NCBI RefSeq assembly: GCF_020085105.1
Contig: NC_058048.1
Span: 4,449,362-4,513,361, forward strand
DNA: 64,000 nucleotides
Direction: 5' to 3'
DNA from: Siniperca chuatsi
Taxonomy: Eukaryota > Chordata > Actinopteri > Centrarchiformes > Sinipercidae
This document shows, piece after piece, positions 48,229 through 62,800 of this stretch. The position numbers and the translations under genes are program-made. The notes under the pieces are model-generated. The model was given only the letters and a program-made list of their open reading frames with translations. It did no database searches and had not been told where the DNA came from. How positions within the stretch are numbered: position 1 is the first letter of the stretch; each line of letters opens with the position of its first letter.

Positions 48229-49184
48229 CCTCTTACTAGCTTTTTTTCGGCACTTTCAGACGCATCGCACAGTCTTCATCAGGGGACAGAGTTTGCTCTG
48301 TTGCCATGTCATGGCTGGATAGGAAGTGATCGCAACTGAGCCATCTCCATGACAACTGAGCAAACTCCAGCCGCTGACAATGACCATGAAATGCAGTTGA
48401 AAGATGCAGAAAAAGCTAGTAAGTGGACCTTTGAGTTAAGATTGTTTTTGTAAAAGTACTATTTCCAATGTCAAGAATGAAACTTCACACTGTGTTCAAG
48501 GCCTCATAACACTTATATGACATGACAAAAATGGAAATTAAGACAGGATCCCACACTGGTGGTGGTGGTGGAGTAAAGCCAGCAGGTGGATGATGGAAAC
48601 ACTCAGTTGGATCTCCCATAACGTCCTGGAAGTCCTAGTGGTGATGGTAGAGGCTGTGGGTTACGCATTAGTATGCCTGAAAGACAGAATGACAAAGTGA
48701 ATAAGGGATTGCATTGATATTTAAAGAGCACCATCCAAGGACCAGTTGGCTCCAAGAACACCATCAGAAAGATGATTGGCCAGATGTAGTCACATTAGAA
48801 TTTGTGAATGAAAGAAACTACCAACAGCGTGGTAGAGCGGAAGTGATGGAGTCTGAAGTGCCATTCAGTGTAAACACAATGGCAGCCGTGCCGCAGAGGT
48901 CGGCGGCAGTGGCAGGGAGAGGGAGGCCGGCTGCTGCCCTTGTGAACGCGCACAGCTCTTTGTGGTTACATTTAGAGTTTATGATGATTCAATCTTTCCG
49001 TCTTGCCACCGCGGCTCGCCGTGGGACCATGGCGACCATAAAAACCACAGCAAGAGAAATGACACAGGAGTTGATTTTACTGTATGTGGGTTCCCTGACT
49101 TATATACTTCTTCAGCAGCAGAGAACAGACAGATCAATGAAGAGAAACTGTACACATCAGCTTCAAAGTCTGATTATCCGGTCT

Positions 49185-49650
49185 TGGACAATCAGAATCA
49201 GAATCAGAAATACTTTATTGATCCCCGAGGGGAAACTCTTTTGTTACAGCAGCTCACTGTCACGTCAGGAATAGAAGTGCTAAGCAAATCAGAATATGAT
49301 ACACTATAATAAAATTAAGTACACCGTGGATATAAGTATAAAATTAAAACAAGTGTAAAGTACAAAGTGGATTTACCGGTTGATGATAAGTATGTACGGT
49401 ATATTAATACAATCTAATAATACAAGTAGTAAGTAATAGTGCATAAACTGTCAAGTTAAGTGTAGCTTATTAAAATTATTATGAGGCGGTGGATATTGCA
49501 CAGCAGTAATAGAAGTATGAATAAATATCAATAAGTAGGGAGTTTTAAACTGAAAAGAGTATATTGCACAGCAGTATTAAACACAGAATATTGCACAATT
49601 ATGTCAAGTACTGCAGTGATGTTAATGATCAATGTCCACAATGTTTATGA
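49185..49650 (-). mobile_element. LINE 3' end (Rex1/CR1-like), copy 2
   Basis: AGAATCAGAAATACTTTATT and GATCCCCGAGGGGAAACTC repeat the terminus seen at 11843, followed by GTTACAGCAGCTC and AT-rich tail sequence with ATATTGCACA motifs shared with copy 1. It carries the 3' untranslated end only. Confidence 0.6.
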
Positions 49651-52600
49651 TACTGGTTAGCAAAACTTGATATCCTTGTGTGATTTTGCTACGCATTTTC
49701 TCTTTTTTAAGCTACAACCCGCTTGATTTGGCTGTGTGTTGAGATTATACTAGGTGGATAGCAGCAGGTAGGATCAGAGGTAGCCAGGAGCCACGGTGGA
49801 ATTGCGCCCCGCTGCTGCTGATTCAAAATACAGACACTGATGTCACCGGGCAACGCTTCCGCTTAAGAAATAGCAGAAATTCTCAGATAGCGGAATAAAG
49901 GCAGAATATGAGAGTTCCTCTTATGTCACTGTTGATTTAACAGTTTGTTGCGTTGAATCAATAAAAATCAATTAATGCAGGTTTAAGAAATAAAATGGTA
50001 AAGAAATGAAAGATACATGATTTATATAATGAAATGCTTTATTTTCCTTTTGTCGAAACTTTGTAGCTGCAGAAGGACATTACATAGATACATCTTGAGC
50101 TTCTAGCACCAAGTGCGGTAAGACTAAAACTGCAGTTGTTTTCAAATTTAATATTGTTTCACTTTTGTTACCACTGGAAAACCCTCCTAGTCTGTTATTC
50201 ATTCTTACAAAGGCCACAGCACTAGCAGTACAATTTAGGCACAACTTAGGACTCAGGCTAGCTCCATGCTGCTGTCATGTGTTGAGCAGATCCATATGTA
50301 GTCGAACGGCTCATTTGCCTGGTAGTCTGCTGCAGGCTCGCCACCATCTCCGCCAGAGAGAAAAAAATACAGTTTCAAATGAATTGGTTCAGACACTCTG
50401 GTCTAAAATTACTCCATGTAAGAATATACATCAGCAGATATTTAGATATTAACAGTATGAGAGAATAGTCATATGTGTCTGGCTCTAAATCTTCTAGTTG
50501 TGACTTTAGTAGCTGTTGTTCCTAGAATTTATTCCTTTGGACATAGTGTTTCATTTGGCTCCTCTGCCTGGCTTTACAAGTGTCAGAGTTAGTTTTTTAT
50601 CATGTCCTAACATAACAGAAGACCTCATGCCGTGTTACTGTGTGAAGACCTAATTATTCTCAGTGACAGTGATGCGGGGAATCCAGGGGCTTAAGTCTTT
50701 CTCTTCTAAGTGATTGTCCCAAAAACAGAGATCCCTCCCCAACGCGGGAGTATTTTTGACATCGCTGGTTGTTTTCACAGTGAGGAGGTGATATCAGAGT
50801 CCTCTGCTGTTTTTCTTTTCTGGTTCTGTTCCTTGACATATGGGTCCTGGGGCCAGGCATGAGGTATAAACATAAGAACCCGCTTGGAAGCTCCATGCTT
50901 CTTCTGTCAGAAGGAATTCACTCTGAGGCTGAGTGTGCTGGTGGTCAGAGGGGTGGGCCATACATCCCAGATTTGGTATTGGTGGGAAGAAGAGGAGGGA
51001 GTGTTGGATGGAAAAGCTTATTGCTTATTACATAATGGAGCAGGCTATCTGTCACCCTACGTAGAGTGGAGGAGGTGTGACATCCCTGGACAGGCTGTTC
51101 CTGAGATGAGACAAATGCAGACACACTCCTCATTGTGGGATCAGGCTATCTGAGGGGTTTATACCCTGTGTTTCAGTTGGAAGTTTGCCCTGTGTCATGT
51201 CACGATCACGTTTACTCGGGGCATTGTTCTCTTTCTACATCTACAGACGTTTCTGAAATATAAATAGTGTCCTCTATTACAGGCTAATAGTAGTCTGCAG
51301 TTGCTTTCCAATTCCTACAGACCTGTGTAATCATCTCAAGGGGACATTATAGGTCAAATACCTGGGTCACTTCTCGTGAAGGTTTTGAAGCACACTTATC
51401 CCCAGCCCCAGTGTGCCATCAGTTAAGCTTGCCAGCCTCCATGTCCATTTATCCTTATTTAGTGTTAGTGAGTTGTAGGGATACTGAAATCCTCCCTTGG
51501 CAGGACATGAAAGATAATATGGCTCATTATTGTCCACACTCTTGAAGATGAAGGACAAGTGCCGCGTGCTAAAACGCTGTCAGGATGTTTACAAAATGAA
51601 CTCGATAAGTGACCCTTTGGCCTCTTCACATCTCTGGTGTCTGTTTTCACTGCTCACCTGAGCCTGGGGCCTGAGATATGGCTCCAAAGTCACGGTTGGT
51701 CTTCTGTCTCCAGAGACATACTTGTGCAATGACATGTTGTCTGTCGAAAACTGGCTGTAGGCTTATTTTAGCTCAAACGGGGCCCAGTTATACTTGTCTG
51801 TGTTTACCATAAATGGAAACTAAGATAAATCCCATTGGAGTCCAACACATACATAGTTGTTAGCCAGCTCAGCTGATGTTTTATGCGTATTTGGATTATC
51901 TTGCGTCACTGATTATTGATTTCCTGCCAAGTATTCAAAGCATCTCCCCTTTATCTTGATTGTCGTTGATTGTGTCAGATTGATTGTTGGAGTTGAGCCC
52001 AATTGTTCATTTAATCAGCTGATTCAATCCCTTGAGCTTGTGCAACTGGACTTTCTCTTACAACTCTCAATGAGTGTCTCATGGAAGCTAAAAGTACACC
52101 GAGCATGTCACAGCTAAAGAATTAAAGTCAAACTTAAATTGAAATTCATTTTTGCTGAGAAATCAGCATATATATTCCTGGTGTTTGTTTTGATTTGTGT
52201 GCTTATTTAGTCAAAATTGTAATTGGATTTATTTTTCTGCCGTTTGTGCCCCATGCATTAGTGTTCTTCAGAAGGATTTTAGGTTCAGATAATAAGTGTT
52301 TCCAGCCACCTGATTGTGTGCACATTTGTAGAAACGCAAACAATTTGAGTTATTGCAAAAATATTGCAAAAAATGCTTTTACGCTCGGCTAATGTGGAAA
52401 ACTTGGTGTATCGATAAAACAAAATGCGACAAAGTACAATGGAAACATGCTTAGAGAATAAATCATGACGCACATGAAGCATCTGACTTAAACATCCACT
52501 GAAGAGACCAGAAAATGTGCAGCAGATAAAAGCATCACATCTGTATGGACGGATGAGGAGATTGTAACATTCCTCACCTTAATTCTTGAAACAAACATAA

Positions 52601-54519
52601 ACGCCATATTTCCATCACGTTGTTTCTACATGGTTTTCTAGCGTTTGAGTTTTGACTGGTGCTCTTTTAATGACGCCATCTCATTGGGCCCTCTTCTTCT
52701 GCGATGGTATAATGGTACCCGACTGGAGAATTAACTCCACCAACTGTTTATCTCGATATGCTCAACTCCTAATATTTGCATGACAGTAGTAGTGGATGAA
52801 AATGTGCATTAATTTGCATTTTCTTTTACCGATTTTCTAGACACATTTACAATTTGTGCAGCATTTGGTGCATATTTTGAAATATCACTTCAATTCCAAC
52901 GGCTACACAGGCAGTTAAGCAGCTGGAGGCTGACGTTGTTTAGCCTTTTGCGTAGGTCCATCTGTGATTTATGCACTCCGTTTGTGACTTTTTTTCGTGA
53001 TTCGAATCACAAAGTGATGTGTGGAGTGGTAAGGTTACAGAACTACACATTGTTGTGAGTTTTTACAGTCATTCATTGTTAATTTGTCATCACAACTAGA
53101 TCCATGAAAAAGAGACAGCTAGCTGCTAGCTAGACCCCCTCCTTACTGTAATGCAAGATGAACACAACTCTGAGCGTGCAGGAGCTGACAATGACTCAGC
53201 GGGTGTTGAAACAAAAAAACTAACCAAAAGTAATGTCTAGTGGGAATCAGCGCTAACTAGGTTCCACTTTCTGAGTGAAAGCTCACTACCCCAGCTTGCT
53301 TGCTTCCTTAAAACACTAATAGTTGATAGCTAACGCTATGTTGACCTGTTGAAAAAGGGGGAAAATGCCTTTTTATCAACGTCAGAAGTGCACCGCGGAC
53401 CACAAGTTGACAGCGTGTCTCCCAGCAATGCCAGCCCTCAAATGTCAGTCAGCTGCCATAGGAAACACGCACCCAGGGGCTTAAGCTTAGGCACAAATAA
53501 GCCCCTAAACAGTTTTATCCTCTTTTTTAAAATGGAAAAACATGCACAATAGCTACAGTATCATTATAGTTTTATATTTCCTTACACGAAAAGTGAGGAG
53601 AATTCAAATTTCACTTCCACTGTAATGTACTGTAATTCTCTGAGCAATGATGTTGCACTAAATCTGGTCAGTCATCTCACTGATTGTCATTCAGTTGGCA
53701 CTACAAGCCTAGGTAAGTTTAAGAAAACTGAAAATGGAAGTGGAGACTGATAGTTACCAGTCAGTCCATAGGAATAAAAGGAGGAAGATGTAATATGTGT
53801 GTTTTGTCTCTAACGCTCTCTGGGATTTTCCTCGGAGCTCATATTGGGTCAGCACTGCTTACTCTCTATGCCTACTTGTGTATCTTTGGAAACTCAAGGG
53901 CAATGCTCGAGGGATTTTCCTCATAGGTCTGTAGTGTGTCACCTGCACTGTAAACGTGTCTTTGCTGGCAGGCTGAACAGCGGCGTGTTTTTCACCCAGG
54001 CATTCTTGGGTCGACAACCATCTACTCCTTGTGTACAGCACTGTTAGACTGTTTATATCAAACCGGCCTTGCTGTAATATACTGTATCTAAGCTTTTCTT
54101 TATGATCAGTGCCGTATACTTTAAAAGATGTTTTAAAATGCCAATAAAGAGGGCACAAACATCTGCAAGGAGTTTGTAAAATTAGCAGGCTGATGGAACA
54201 GACTGGTGACTTATACATTATTTGCAAACTTCCCCTGAGGTGATCCACACTTGTGTATCAGTGTGACTTTAATATGGTTACACTACATGTTTTGTTGAAT
54301 TTGAGCCACATTAAGCCCACAGGCAGAAAGCAGAACATTGGTTGTGGCGCTCTCCTCTTGGTTGAAAAATATCTCTCTGACAGAGTGGGCCTGGAAAACA
54401 ACTCTGGTGGTTTTCATGGTAGCAATAATGCTGTGCAGTCTAAGACTCTACCAGACCACAATCTCTCATATGGAATTACTTGGCATTTGTCAGCTCTAAT
54501 TGGTTGAAAGCACTCTGCT

Positions 54520-54520
<1 letters not shown>

Positions 54521-54547
<27 letters not shown>
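54521..54547 (+). repeat. (GT)n microsatellite
   Basis: A perfect 27-base GT run. A second, longer one is 137 bases downstream. Confidence 0.95.
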
Positions 54548-54550
<3 letters not shown>

Positions 54551-54680
54551 GATCTAAATCTGTGTGTGGTTGCATGTGCCAAAGGGAAAAGTCATCTCTT
54601 TGGTGATGGCATTAAGACTGCAATGATGATGACAGCAGAGAAGTTTGATGGATGTTGTTGTAGCATAGGTAGGTATCTTG

Positions 54681-54683
<3 letters not shown>

Positions 54684-54721
<38 letters not shown>
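54684..54721 (+). repeat. (TG)19 microsatellite
   Basis: A perfect 38-base TG run, the longest in the window. Confidence 0.95.
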
Positions 54722-55507
54722 GGTGTTTGCATGCACTGACCTTGCTCGGTGTTTGTCCTGTGTGCTCAGTGTCAGTTTGTGCATTGATGTGACACGTACA
54801 GAACCAAGAGGGTGTTAATGTAAACCTCTGTGGGCCATATGGGATTCAATTCTGGCTCAGGCCAGTAACATCACATGTCTGTGTTTTGACCAGCCATGGG
54901 GAACGAGGCGCCACAACACGCAGTCCTAATAAAACCGGGCCTGGCATGTGCGCTCACTCAAGCATACACAGAGAAACAGAGCTGACCTTAGACAGCATGG
55001 CAGACGGCTGTAAGACGGCACCATTGCCTGAATGGAGGTGGTGATGTGATGAGCCCTGAGCCAGAGGGCTGGACTGAGGTGTACGCCTCACTGGGAGCAG
55101 ACACATACCACCGAAAACTATGCTCCTTGCTGTGGTGCTCACAACTGCATAGATTGGAAGTCTGGTTGGTCTCTTTCTGTATTATGACTGTACTGTGTAG
55201 GCTATAATATGATGATGACGATACCCGCCTTCCTGTTATTGCGTTAGCCTTTTTGCCCCCTGGCGTTGAGGCCTAGTGGTCTCATCATGCCTTATGCGTC
55301 TTTTTGTGCATCTCCTTGGTTGTGTGTGCCACAACCATTGATGTGTACATGCTGTCGTCCTTGCTGAAGTTGCCCTTACATTCTGACTTTCTGATTGTAG
55401 TCAGCGCTGTGTAGAAATTTAGATCAAGCATGCCAGAAGGCCAACCACAGATTCCTTTTTACAATGCATAGTTTTATATTTTAAACTTTTAGATGTCCTA
55501 TAATACG

Positions 55508-55955
55508 GTGGCCGACAAGGGCAAAAATGCACTGCAACTTAAGAAAACACATGCAAATTAAGAAGACATCTTCATCCATTTGACAACACATACACACATT
55601 TAGAAAACAAGCTGCTTTTCTTTGAATCTGCGTGCTCCCGCGAGGTAAGTGCACGCTGCAGATCAGAATGCACAAAGTGGAGAAACAGTACCAAACAAAA
55701 CCACAGAAAAACAGTGAATGGATGATACGGATGCGACTTTGTGATTTACAAACCTTTTTAGTGTCCTCTGGAAACACTTTCGTTGTCGTTTTTTGTTTTT
55801 GCATTGCGTTGGTGTATTTTATTGCGTTGTGTGTATTTGCTGCGCGTTTCTGTAGCTGCATGTTTTCGAAATGCTACGCATGTGTTGTCAAATAGATGAA
55901 GATGTTTTCTTAATTTGCTTGTGTTTTGTCTATTTGCAGTGCATTTGCCGGCCAC
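55508..55955. mobile_element. Long-inverted-repeat element, compact copy
   Basis: The ends GTGGCCGACAAGGGCAAA and TTTGCCGGCCAC are inverted, and the arms continue with CTTAAGAAAACACATGCAAA-type sequence. It shares CTCCCGCGAGGTAAGTGCAC and GCTGCAGATCAG with 30970-31005 of the larger copy. At 448 bp it lacks the extra interior of that copy. Confidence 0.65.
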
Positions 55956-58900
55956 CGGATAATGATGGAGGCAAATAAAGAAATATTAAAGCCCCTGAAA
56001 ACATTTTTTAAGGGCTTTAATATTTCTGTATACATGTGTAGTACGTCTCTATACAACATTAAATTATAACATTAAATATTCATGACTAAATGAGCAAAAA
56101 TCAAAGTTACACTCACACTTTAAAACTCTGCTTATCTGCTTGATCAAGACTTTTATGGGTGTGGTCATATTTTATTGACAGTGGCCTGGCAACATAAGCA
56201 AACAAACCCACAACTGTTACCACATTGTGATTGAAATATTGCTTAATTCTGATAGGTGCGCAGAAGCACGTGACATCACCCTTTTCCAACTGAGCCTCGC
56301 CCTATTCAAAATACTGAGAAGAGCTCAGAGAACAATACAGAATACAGAAATCTCTCATGCCAAAACTTTGGGTATTTGAAAATGTTGTAATCATGTAGGA
56401 CCCCATCACAATTCACAAGGAGCTGATTGAGAACATGTGTTTTTCCGGCCTTTAAGGTTTTCCAGTTTTGAGCTGGACAAAAGATTGGAACCAACAGTTC
56501 TCATCAGCCATTGGTCACGCAGGCTATGAGTCAATTATCAACAAGGAGCTCTACACAGTAAGTAAGACGCACCAGGTCCACGAGCAAGCACATATGACAG
56601 AGGCTCACGCTGTGGTACAGTAGAGCGCACGTGCGAGCCATTACAGAGCCAGCGGAAGCAGCTGTATTGATGACAATTAAAGTGTATCTATCTGTTGCGT
56701 GTCACTTGTTGAGTGTGAGCTTTTTCAGTGGAGAAGTCTTGGGTGATGTAAACAGTTCTCATTTGACCAATATTTAAATGCCATTCAGTGGCCTGTCTAC
56801 CTTACTGTTTCTGTTCGCTAATGTTGAACAGTGTGCCATCTTACGTCTCAGTGTTCAGTGTGCAGACAGTGTTTCTCACACATTTAGAAATGATTTTTGT
56901 TGTTCTGGCTACAAAACAGCAGTGAAATTTCAAGCTAACCAACCGTTACCCTTGAATGCACCATTCTGGCTTCCTTTTCTGTGTTGTCAACAGTGTTTCC
57001 CAGCATACGTTTGAAAGAAGAAATATAAAAATATCTTTTTGGGTGGGGGCAAATCTATTTGGGTAGGATGCCCAAATATATTGTACTTATTGGAAACATG
57101 TTGATTAAGCACTTATGCTACTATATCCACAAATAGTGTATGTTGTATATAAACAGATGTAGCGTTAATCTTAGTCTGTACTTCTGCCGTGACAGTTCTG
57201 AGTAAGGGTTGGCTGTTAACGCTGGTGAATTAACACTTCATCATATTGACCGACCTCTAATTTTATCCCTGCTTCTTAAGCTTAACAGAGCTGGTTTTGG
57301 TGAGCACCTGGCACTGACTTTATTTTTACCATGATGAGTTTCTCCTAAAAGAAACAATGTACTATAATTTTTAGAGCTGTATCGTTGACATTGGCAGTTA
57401 GGAAAAAAAAGACCATTTGTTGCAATGTCTGGAATTAATCATTGTTGTTGTAGTGCTCACTTACTTCAGGATTCACTCTAAATCGGTAAATCTTTCTCCT
57501 GCGTTAATGGGCCTCTTGGGAGCAATTCTTTAGCAGTGATAACCCCATTTGGTTAAGGACAGGATTTATTTCTGAAAAGTAATTTGGATTATTTTTAATA
57601 ATGTGTGCTGATCAGTGGTTTTATTCCTGTACAGAGTGCATTTGTGTCTGATATTTCCCCCTCTATTTTTGTATTAATTACAGTGCCAATTATTTAGTTT
57701 TTTTTTTGTTTTGTTTTTTGGTACATTCAAGTCCTGTCAGGACAGATGAGGGTCAAGCTATTTTTTTCCTGCAGAATATCTTTAATGACTAACGACATCT
57801 TGTAATTTGGAAATAGATACATTGCTGCTATTGCTGCTACTCCTGCTCCTAAACATTGAGAATGGCAAATACGTCTTACCAGCCTCCCTGGAATATTAAT
57901 CCCATCCAAATGGGGCTTTAGGGAGATCTTTTTAACGTATTACTTCGTCAAAATAGTAACTAGTTATGTCACAAACTCTTTATTAAAGATACCTTGTGGG
58001 GTTTTCTTGTAAACAAAGTTATGTTTACATTCATTGTTTCTCACCAAAACACATTGTGTGTATCCTTTAGGTCCAACAAAAGCATTGAATGCATTTCCTT
58101 CCACATACTGTAAAACATTTGCAAAGCCGATTTTGTTTGAATTTGTTCAAACCTGCAGTGTTGACATGTGTTGTTTACACTGTTTACATCCATGTTTGCT
58201 AGCTAGAAGTCTTCTTTCCTACCTACTTTTCTTGGCACACTACCACCACAAACTGTCAATCAGGCGGATAGCATGAAACATTGGCAGGAATGTGGATTGT
58301 GTCGCTGGCGTGCTTGTCCACGAGTATGGGGTGCAAACAAAACAGGGACCCGCTCATAAAAACATACTACTAGTGGTCAAAAACACCACAAGGTGCCCTG
58401 ACGACTCAAGAGATTCAAGAATATAAAGGCTCCACAGGACAAAATGAGCCTTTCCATTAGTCCCAGACACTTGTCATTTTAACCATGCTCTCATTCACTA
58501 CTAGCACAGCTTCTTGTCTCAAGAGATGTCGTGGTATGTTCATTTTAAGAAACTCAGCAGTGTCCTTTTACCCAGGAATTATTTGGTCATGGTCTTGTTC
58601 AAAGCTCCTGTCTGCCCACACAGCCGTGTCCGCTTCATGACTGGTGATTCCTCCTTATTGTTCACAGGCTGCAGATAAATGATCTCATCTGTGGGGATGT
58701 AAAATGTTTTCATGATGTCCATGTTCTCCTGCTGTTATTCTCTCTGATGTAAGACCATTTACTGACAATGGAACTCTTAATGGGAACCGGGGTAAACTGT
58801 AAGAATTCACCGCCGCCACAGTTCAGTGCTCACCTCAGGACTGAGGTCACGGTTAAGCAGGTTTCTAATTCAGAGGCAGAAAGTCACGACCTGTTGGTTG

Positions 58901-59102
58901 CATTTTCACCTCTACAAATTGATAATTCAGATGATCAATAAAGATTTTCTGCAAAGGCATTCTAATAGATGCAAGCTTGTGCCTGGATTCTGAGTAAAGA
59001 ATAGTGGATTAATGATATGTGGACTAAACCAAAACTAGGTAAATTTGGGATGACAAAATATGAATGTAGCATGGAGAATTCCCTTGTTTACAAGTCATTT
59101 AA

Positions 59103-59462
59103 CACGCGTCTACACAGAAAGCATTTCAGACATGTTTTGAGTCGTCCATCATACCTGCGTCTGATGCAACAGATACGCTCCTATTGTAATAAATGTAGCT
59201 GTCTACACAGGTCACGTAACGGCTTACACTTCACTCGTGCTATACGCACAAACGCATTCTGAAAGCATACTTTTACACTTCAAGTCTCTGTTTTACGCGC
59301 GCAACTACAGTGATTATGTGTTGGGTTCTAAGCACTGTCAAAACGCAACCTACACTCAATACTGTGCCTGAACACATCCTGTGTAGATACAGACAGAGGA
59401 CCGAAGCTGCTGCTATGCTAACGTGCTGCTCATGCTACTCCTCCTGTGTAGACCCGGCGTAA
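59103..59462. mobile_element. MITE-like repeat with GTCTACACAG ends
   Basis: CGCGTCTACACAG near 59104 pairs with CTGTGTAGACCCGGCG ending near 59459 as an imperfect inverted repeat. The interior is rich in CpG and TACAC/GTGTA motifs. It has no coding content. Confidence 0.4.
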
Positions 59463-59539
59463 GAAGCAAATATCTTTATGTGGTCAGTTGAGATCTGGTA
59501 TTTGACTGTACCACTACCAGTCTGAAAGAAAAAAAGGGG

Positions 59540-59845
59540 TTTTGTTCAATGTGCCCTCTCAATGATATAGATAATGAGTTTCATTTTGTTTCCGAATGTC
59601 CTTTTTACTGGGAACCACACAGTACAGTACAGTACAGTACTTTGTTTAATAAGATAAAAACAGAAATAGATTTTCTAAATATGAATGATGCACCAAAACT
59701 GACCACATACGAACCATTTAACTTAGCAAGTTACTTGGAGAAAGCCTGGGATATGAGGGGAAAAGGATCAATAAATATCAGGATACATTTTTGGTTTTCA
59801 GTATTTCTTTTCTTTCATCTGCTATTCGCTGCACAATTTATTTGA
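59540..59845 (+). mobile_element. LINE (L1/Tx1-like) ORF2 C-terminal fragment
   Basis: The frame reads CPLNDIDNEFHFVSECPFYW and then a Leu/Phe-rich end. The C-x-D-x-E-x-H-F-x-x-x-CP pattern is typical of the zinc-knuckle-like C terminus of fish L1-clade ORF2 proteins. A short (CAGTA)n run at about 59619-59640 interrupts the homology. No upstream reverse transcriptase is present. Confidence 0.5.
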
Positions 59846-62800
59846 AATTTTGCACATAAACATGATACTTGAAAGTATATGGAAGTATGTATAATGTTAA
59901 AATTGGTGGTTGTGTGTTTCCTGGTTTATTAAACTGGTTTTAATTTCATTGTGCATAAGAGATGATAAACAATGGTGTTGGCATGCAGGGCATTATGCCA
60001 CAGTGGCAAGTTGTTGCTGATATGAGATTTACTTACAGTAAATGCTGTCGAGAATGTGACTGCTGTGATGAAAAAATATGATGATTTGAACTGATTCCAA
60101 TTTAGGCGTTGGCTTTCACGTTGGAAGGTTTGCAGCAGCAGAGGTTGCATTTTGTAGATATCAATGTTGAGAAATGATCCTAACTGTACATCTGCATCTT
60201 TTTAACTTGCACGTACAGTGCAGCCATGATTATAATGAATAGTTCCTGCTTGGCCTTGACACGTTGCTGTCAGGTATTCTAGCCTAGTATTTAATGTTTT
60301 GTTATTTTATTATCTTGATCATATTCTGATTGGTCTCAGCAGAATGGAAACTTAGCCTGGAACATTTTGAGTAGTCCGTCTGCTGCCTTCCATTAAATCA
60401 GATCCCAGACCAGGCAGTCTCAGCATGTTCATTTAAACTGAAGTGTGAAGCTAGATTGAGACACTCTGTTTAGAACCTGTTTTTTTGTTTTTTTTAACAT
60501 AGTGCATGATGCCTGCCACGAATACAGATGTACATTCTGGGAAAACACTGCCAAAGAATTTTCATTTGCCCACATTTGTTGAATGGTCTCCACAAAACCA
60601 CATAGAAAATGATTGTCCTTATTTGTTAAGCAGTAGTTGCTGGACAGGACCGTCCTGCTGTTATTTTTGTGGTGTTGAATATTTGTATTTATGACAGCAA
60701 ATTGTTATTTGCTTGGCATGACAAAGGCTTTGAAGTGAATGAATTGGTGCATTTTATGTGTTACCTTTAATTCAGACCACAAGCAACAACTCAGCAGTGC
60801 TACAGAGGCACTTTGTCACAATATAACGCATTGTAAAATTAACCATAATCTACTTTCAAGTTTTATTTGGTTTCAGCTGTGAAATAGTAACTATGTCACT
60901 TTAATAAATTACAGTAACATAAATATATAACTCCGTATAACTGTCACACAGGGATGTGTGTGTTCGATGTGTGTGTGAAGCTCCACGTCAAATTGATCTG
61001 AAGTAGCAGCATGTCAGCTTCATCAAATATTAGGCAGCCTCATAGCCAGCAGTTGTTTCTTTTAGACAAATGAGACATGCTAACATAACCTGAGCCATGT
61101 ATATTTTAAATGAACTGCATCAAGGTCAGTGTGCTGCAGTCTGAAAAGCAGCTGCTCAACCTTCAACCTCTTCTGCCAACTTAGACTCATTAATTGTCTC
61201 ATTCACTTGTCCAAATTAACATTGGCTCTGACTCTTGTCACTTTTTCCACTCTAATTGTCAATTAGGCAAGGTCATTTTGCAGCTGGGATATGGTGTAAG
61301 TGACTGTTTATATTTTTGCAGTGTCAGTAGAAATCACAGTGCAAACTATAATGTGAACACCTCACTCACTCCAGCTGGAGAGATTAAAAAAATGCATTAC
61401 TGTTGAAATCAAACAAATCTTCTTCTCTGTCTATTTCTATGCATTTATGCACCTATGCAGTTCTAAAACATGCTCTTAAATTCTGTCTTTTCAGTCTGAG
61501 AGGCGTTATTCAGTGTGCTCACACAAACCTTAACTGGACATTTTAGTTTGTTTACTCACTGTGTGCACAGCTGTGGCTCATTAATCATCATAGCTACATA
61601 ATAATTTTGCTGTTGTATCATTACTGATGTGTGTACTAGTAGTAAATTCCTTAGTAATTTACAATTAGGGACATGAACTTTTTCTTTAGTCTCTGTCACT
61701 AGACAGCAGCAGAATGTACAAGAAAACCATTCAGTTAAGGACTCATCTGAGACATCATTTGTTGTATCATGTTCTTGTCTTTCTCAGAAATTGGTTTGTA
61801 ATATTTTATTTTATTACAAAGAGAATGAATCTATGACAGGAGTAGGATCTTCCTCTCTGTTGTAGCCCAGTCACTTTTTTTGCTTCTGCCGTTCAAGATT
61901 GAAACTTTAACCTATTTTGATGTGCAGGTCCTTCGACTGTGTATATAACAGTAAGTTGTGATTGCTCCTGTGTCCATTGTCTTCATTTTACACAGTGTCA
62001 GTTTATCGGCCTTGATTGGTGGCAGACTGGTTGCATTGATGTGGGAGGCAACCGCTGTTCAACCTTTCCAGCTCTCCGTCTCTCTTTCTCTTATCATGGC
62101 AACAAGACACTCTGTGCACTGTAGATAACCATGAAGGAGAATGTACAGGACATGGGTCTCTTTCTTGTCTATGTTTGGCTTTGTTCCAGGATACCATGCA
62201 AGTATATCTTGTATCACTTGCCTGCCACTGCAGAAAAGTTGCTTCCTCTGTGTCTCCCAGTCAAAACCTAAAACGTCAAAATGAATGTGTGGCAGTCAAC
62301 GAAGCACTGCAAAGCCCTGTAAGGAATGATAAACATTTTTCTCCTGCAACAGCCTGTAACCATCAGGAGATTTAATCATATTTTCGTAGCACTAAAGTGA
62401 CTGTGGAATCCCTGACAAACTGTAAATTAGTCCTAATAATGTCACAGTGCTTCAGCTCTTTATTGTGTCTGGCTGTCAGTGAAGTCTCAGTGTCCATATG
62501 TTCCTGTTTGCAGTGGCCAGTCATAACTCTGTGTGATTTAGAGAGCTTGCCTCTGACTGGTATGAGCTGGTGAGGAGACAAACTTCATTGTCCACCTGCT
62601 GAGCTTTACCCAGCCTTGACCAAAATACACTCTTGTTGCTGGGGATGAGGCTAGGCTTCAGTGGTAGGACGCTAACAAGATACTAAGTTTGTGCATGTGT
62701 GGGTGTAGAATTTACTTTCATAACAACCCAAAGTTTTAGGAATATTTGTTTCCATTTTTAATCTTTTAAACGCAGATTTTGCCCTCAAATGTCCCCTTAA

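Noticed and set aside
48714..49274. A 186-codon + strand frame
   Set aside because: Its end runs into the LINE 3' repeat at 49185 and the rest has low-complexity, unrecognised content; treated as chance.
54500..54784. Overlapping frames rich in Cys-Val or Thr-His
   Set aside because: They are translations of the TG microsatellites.
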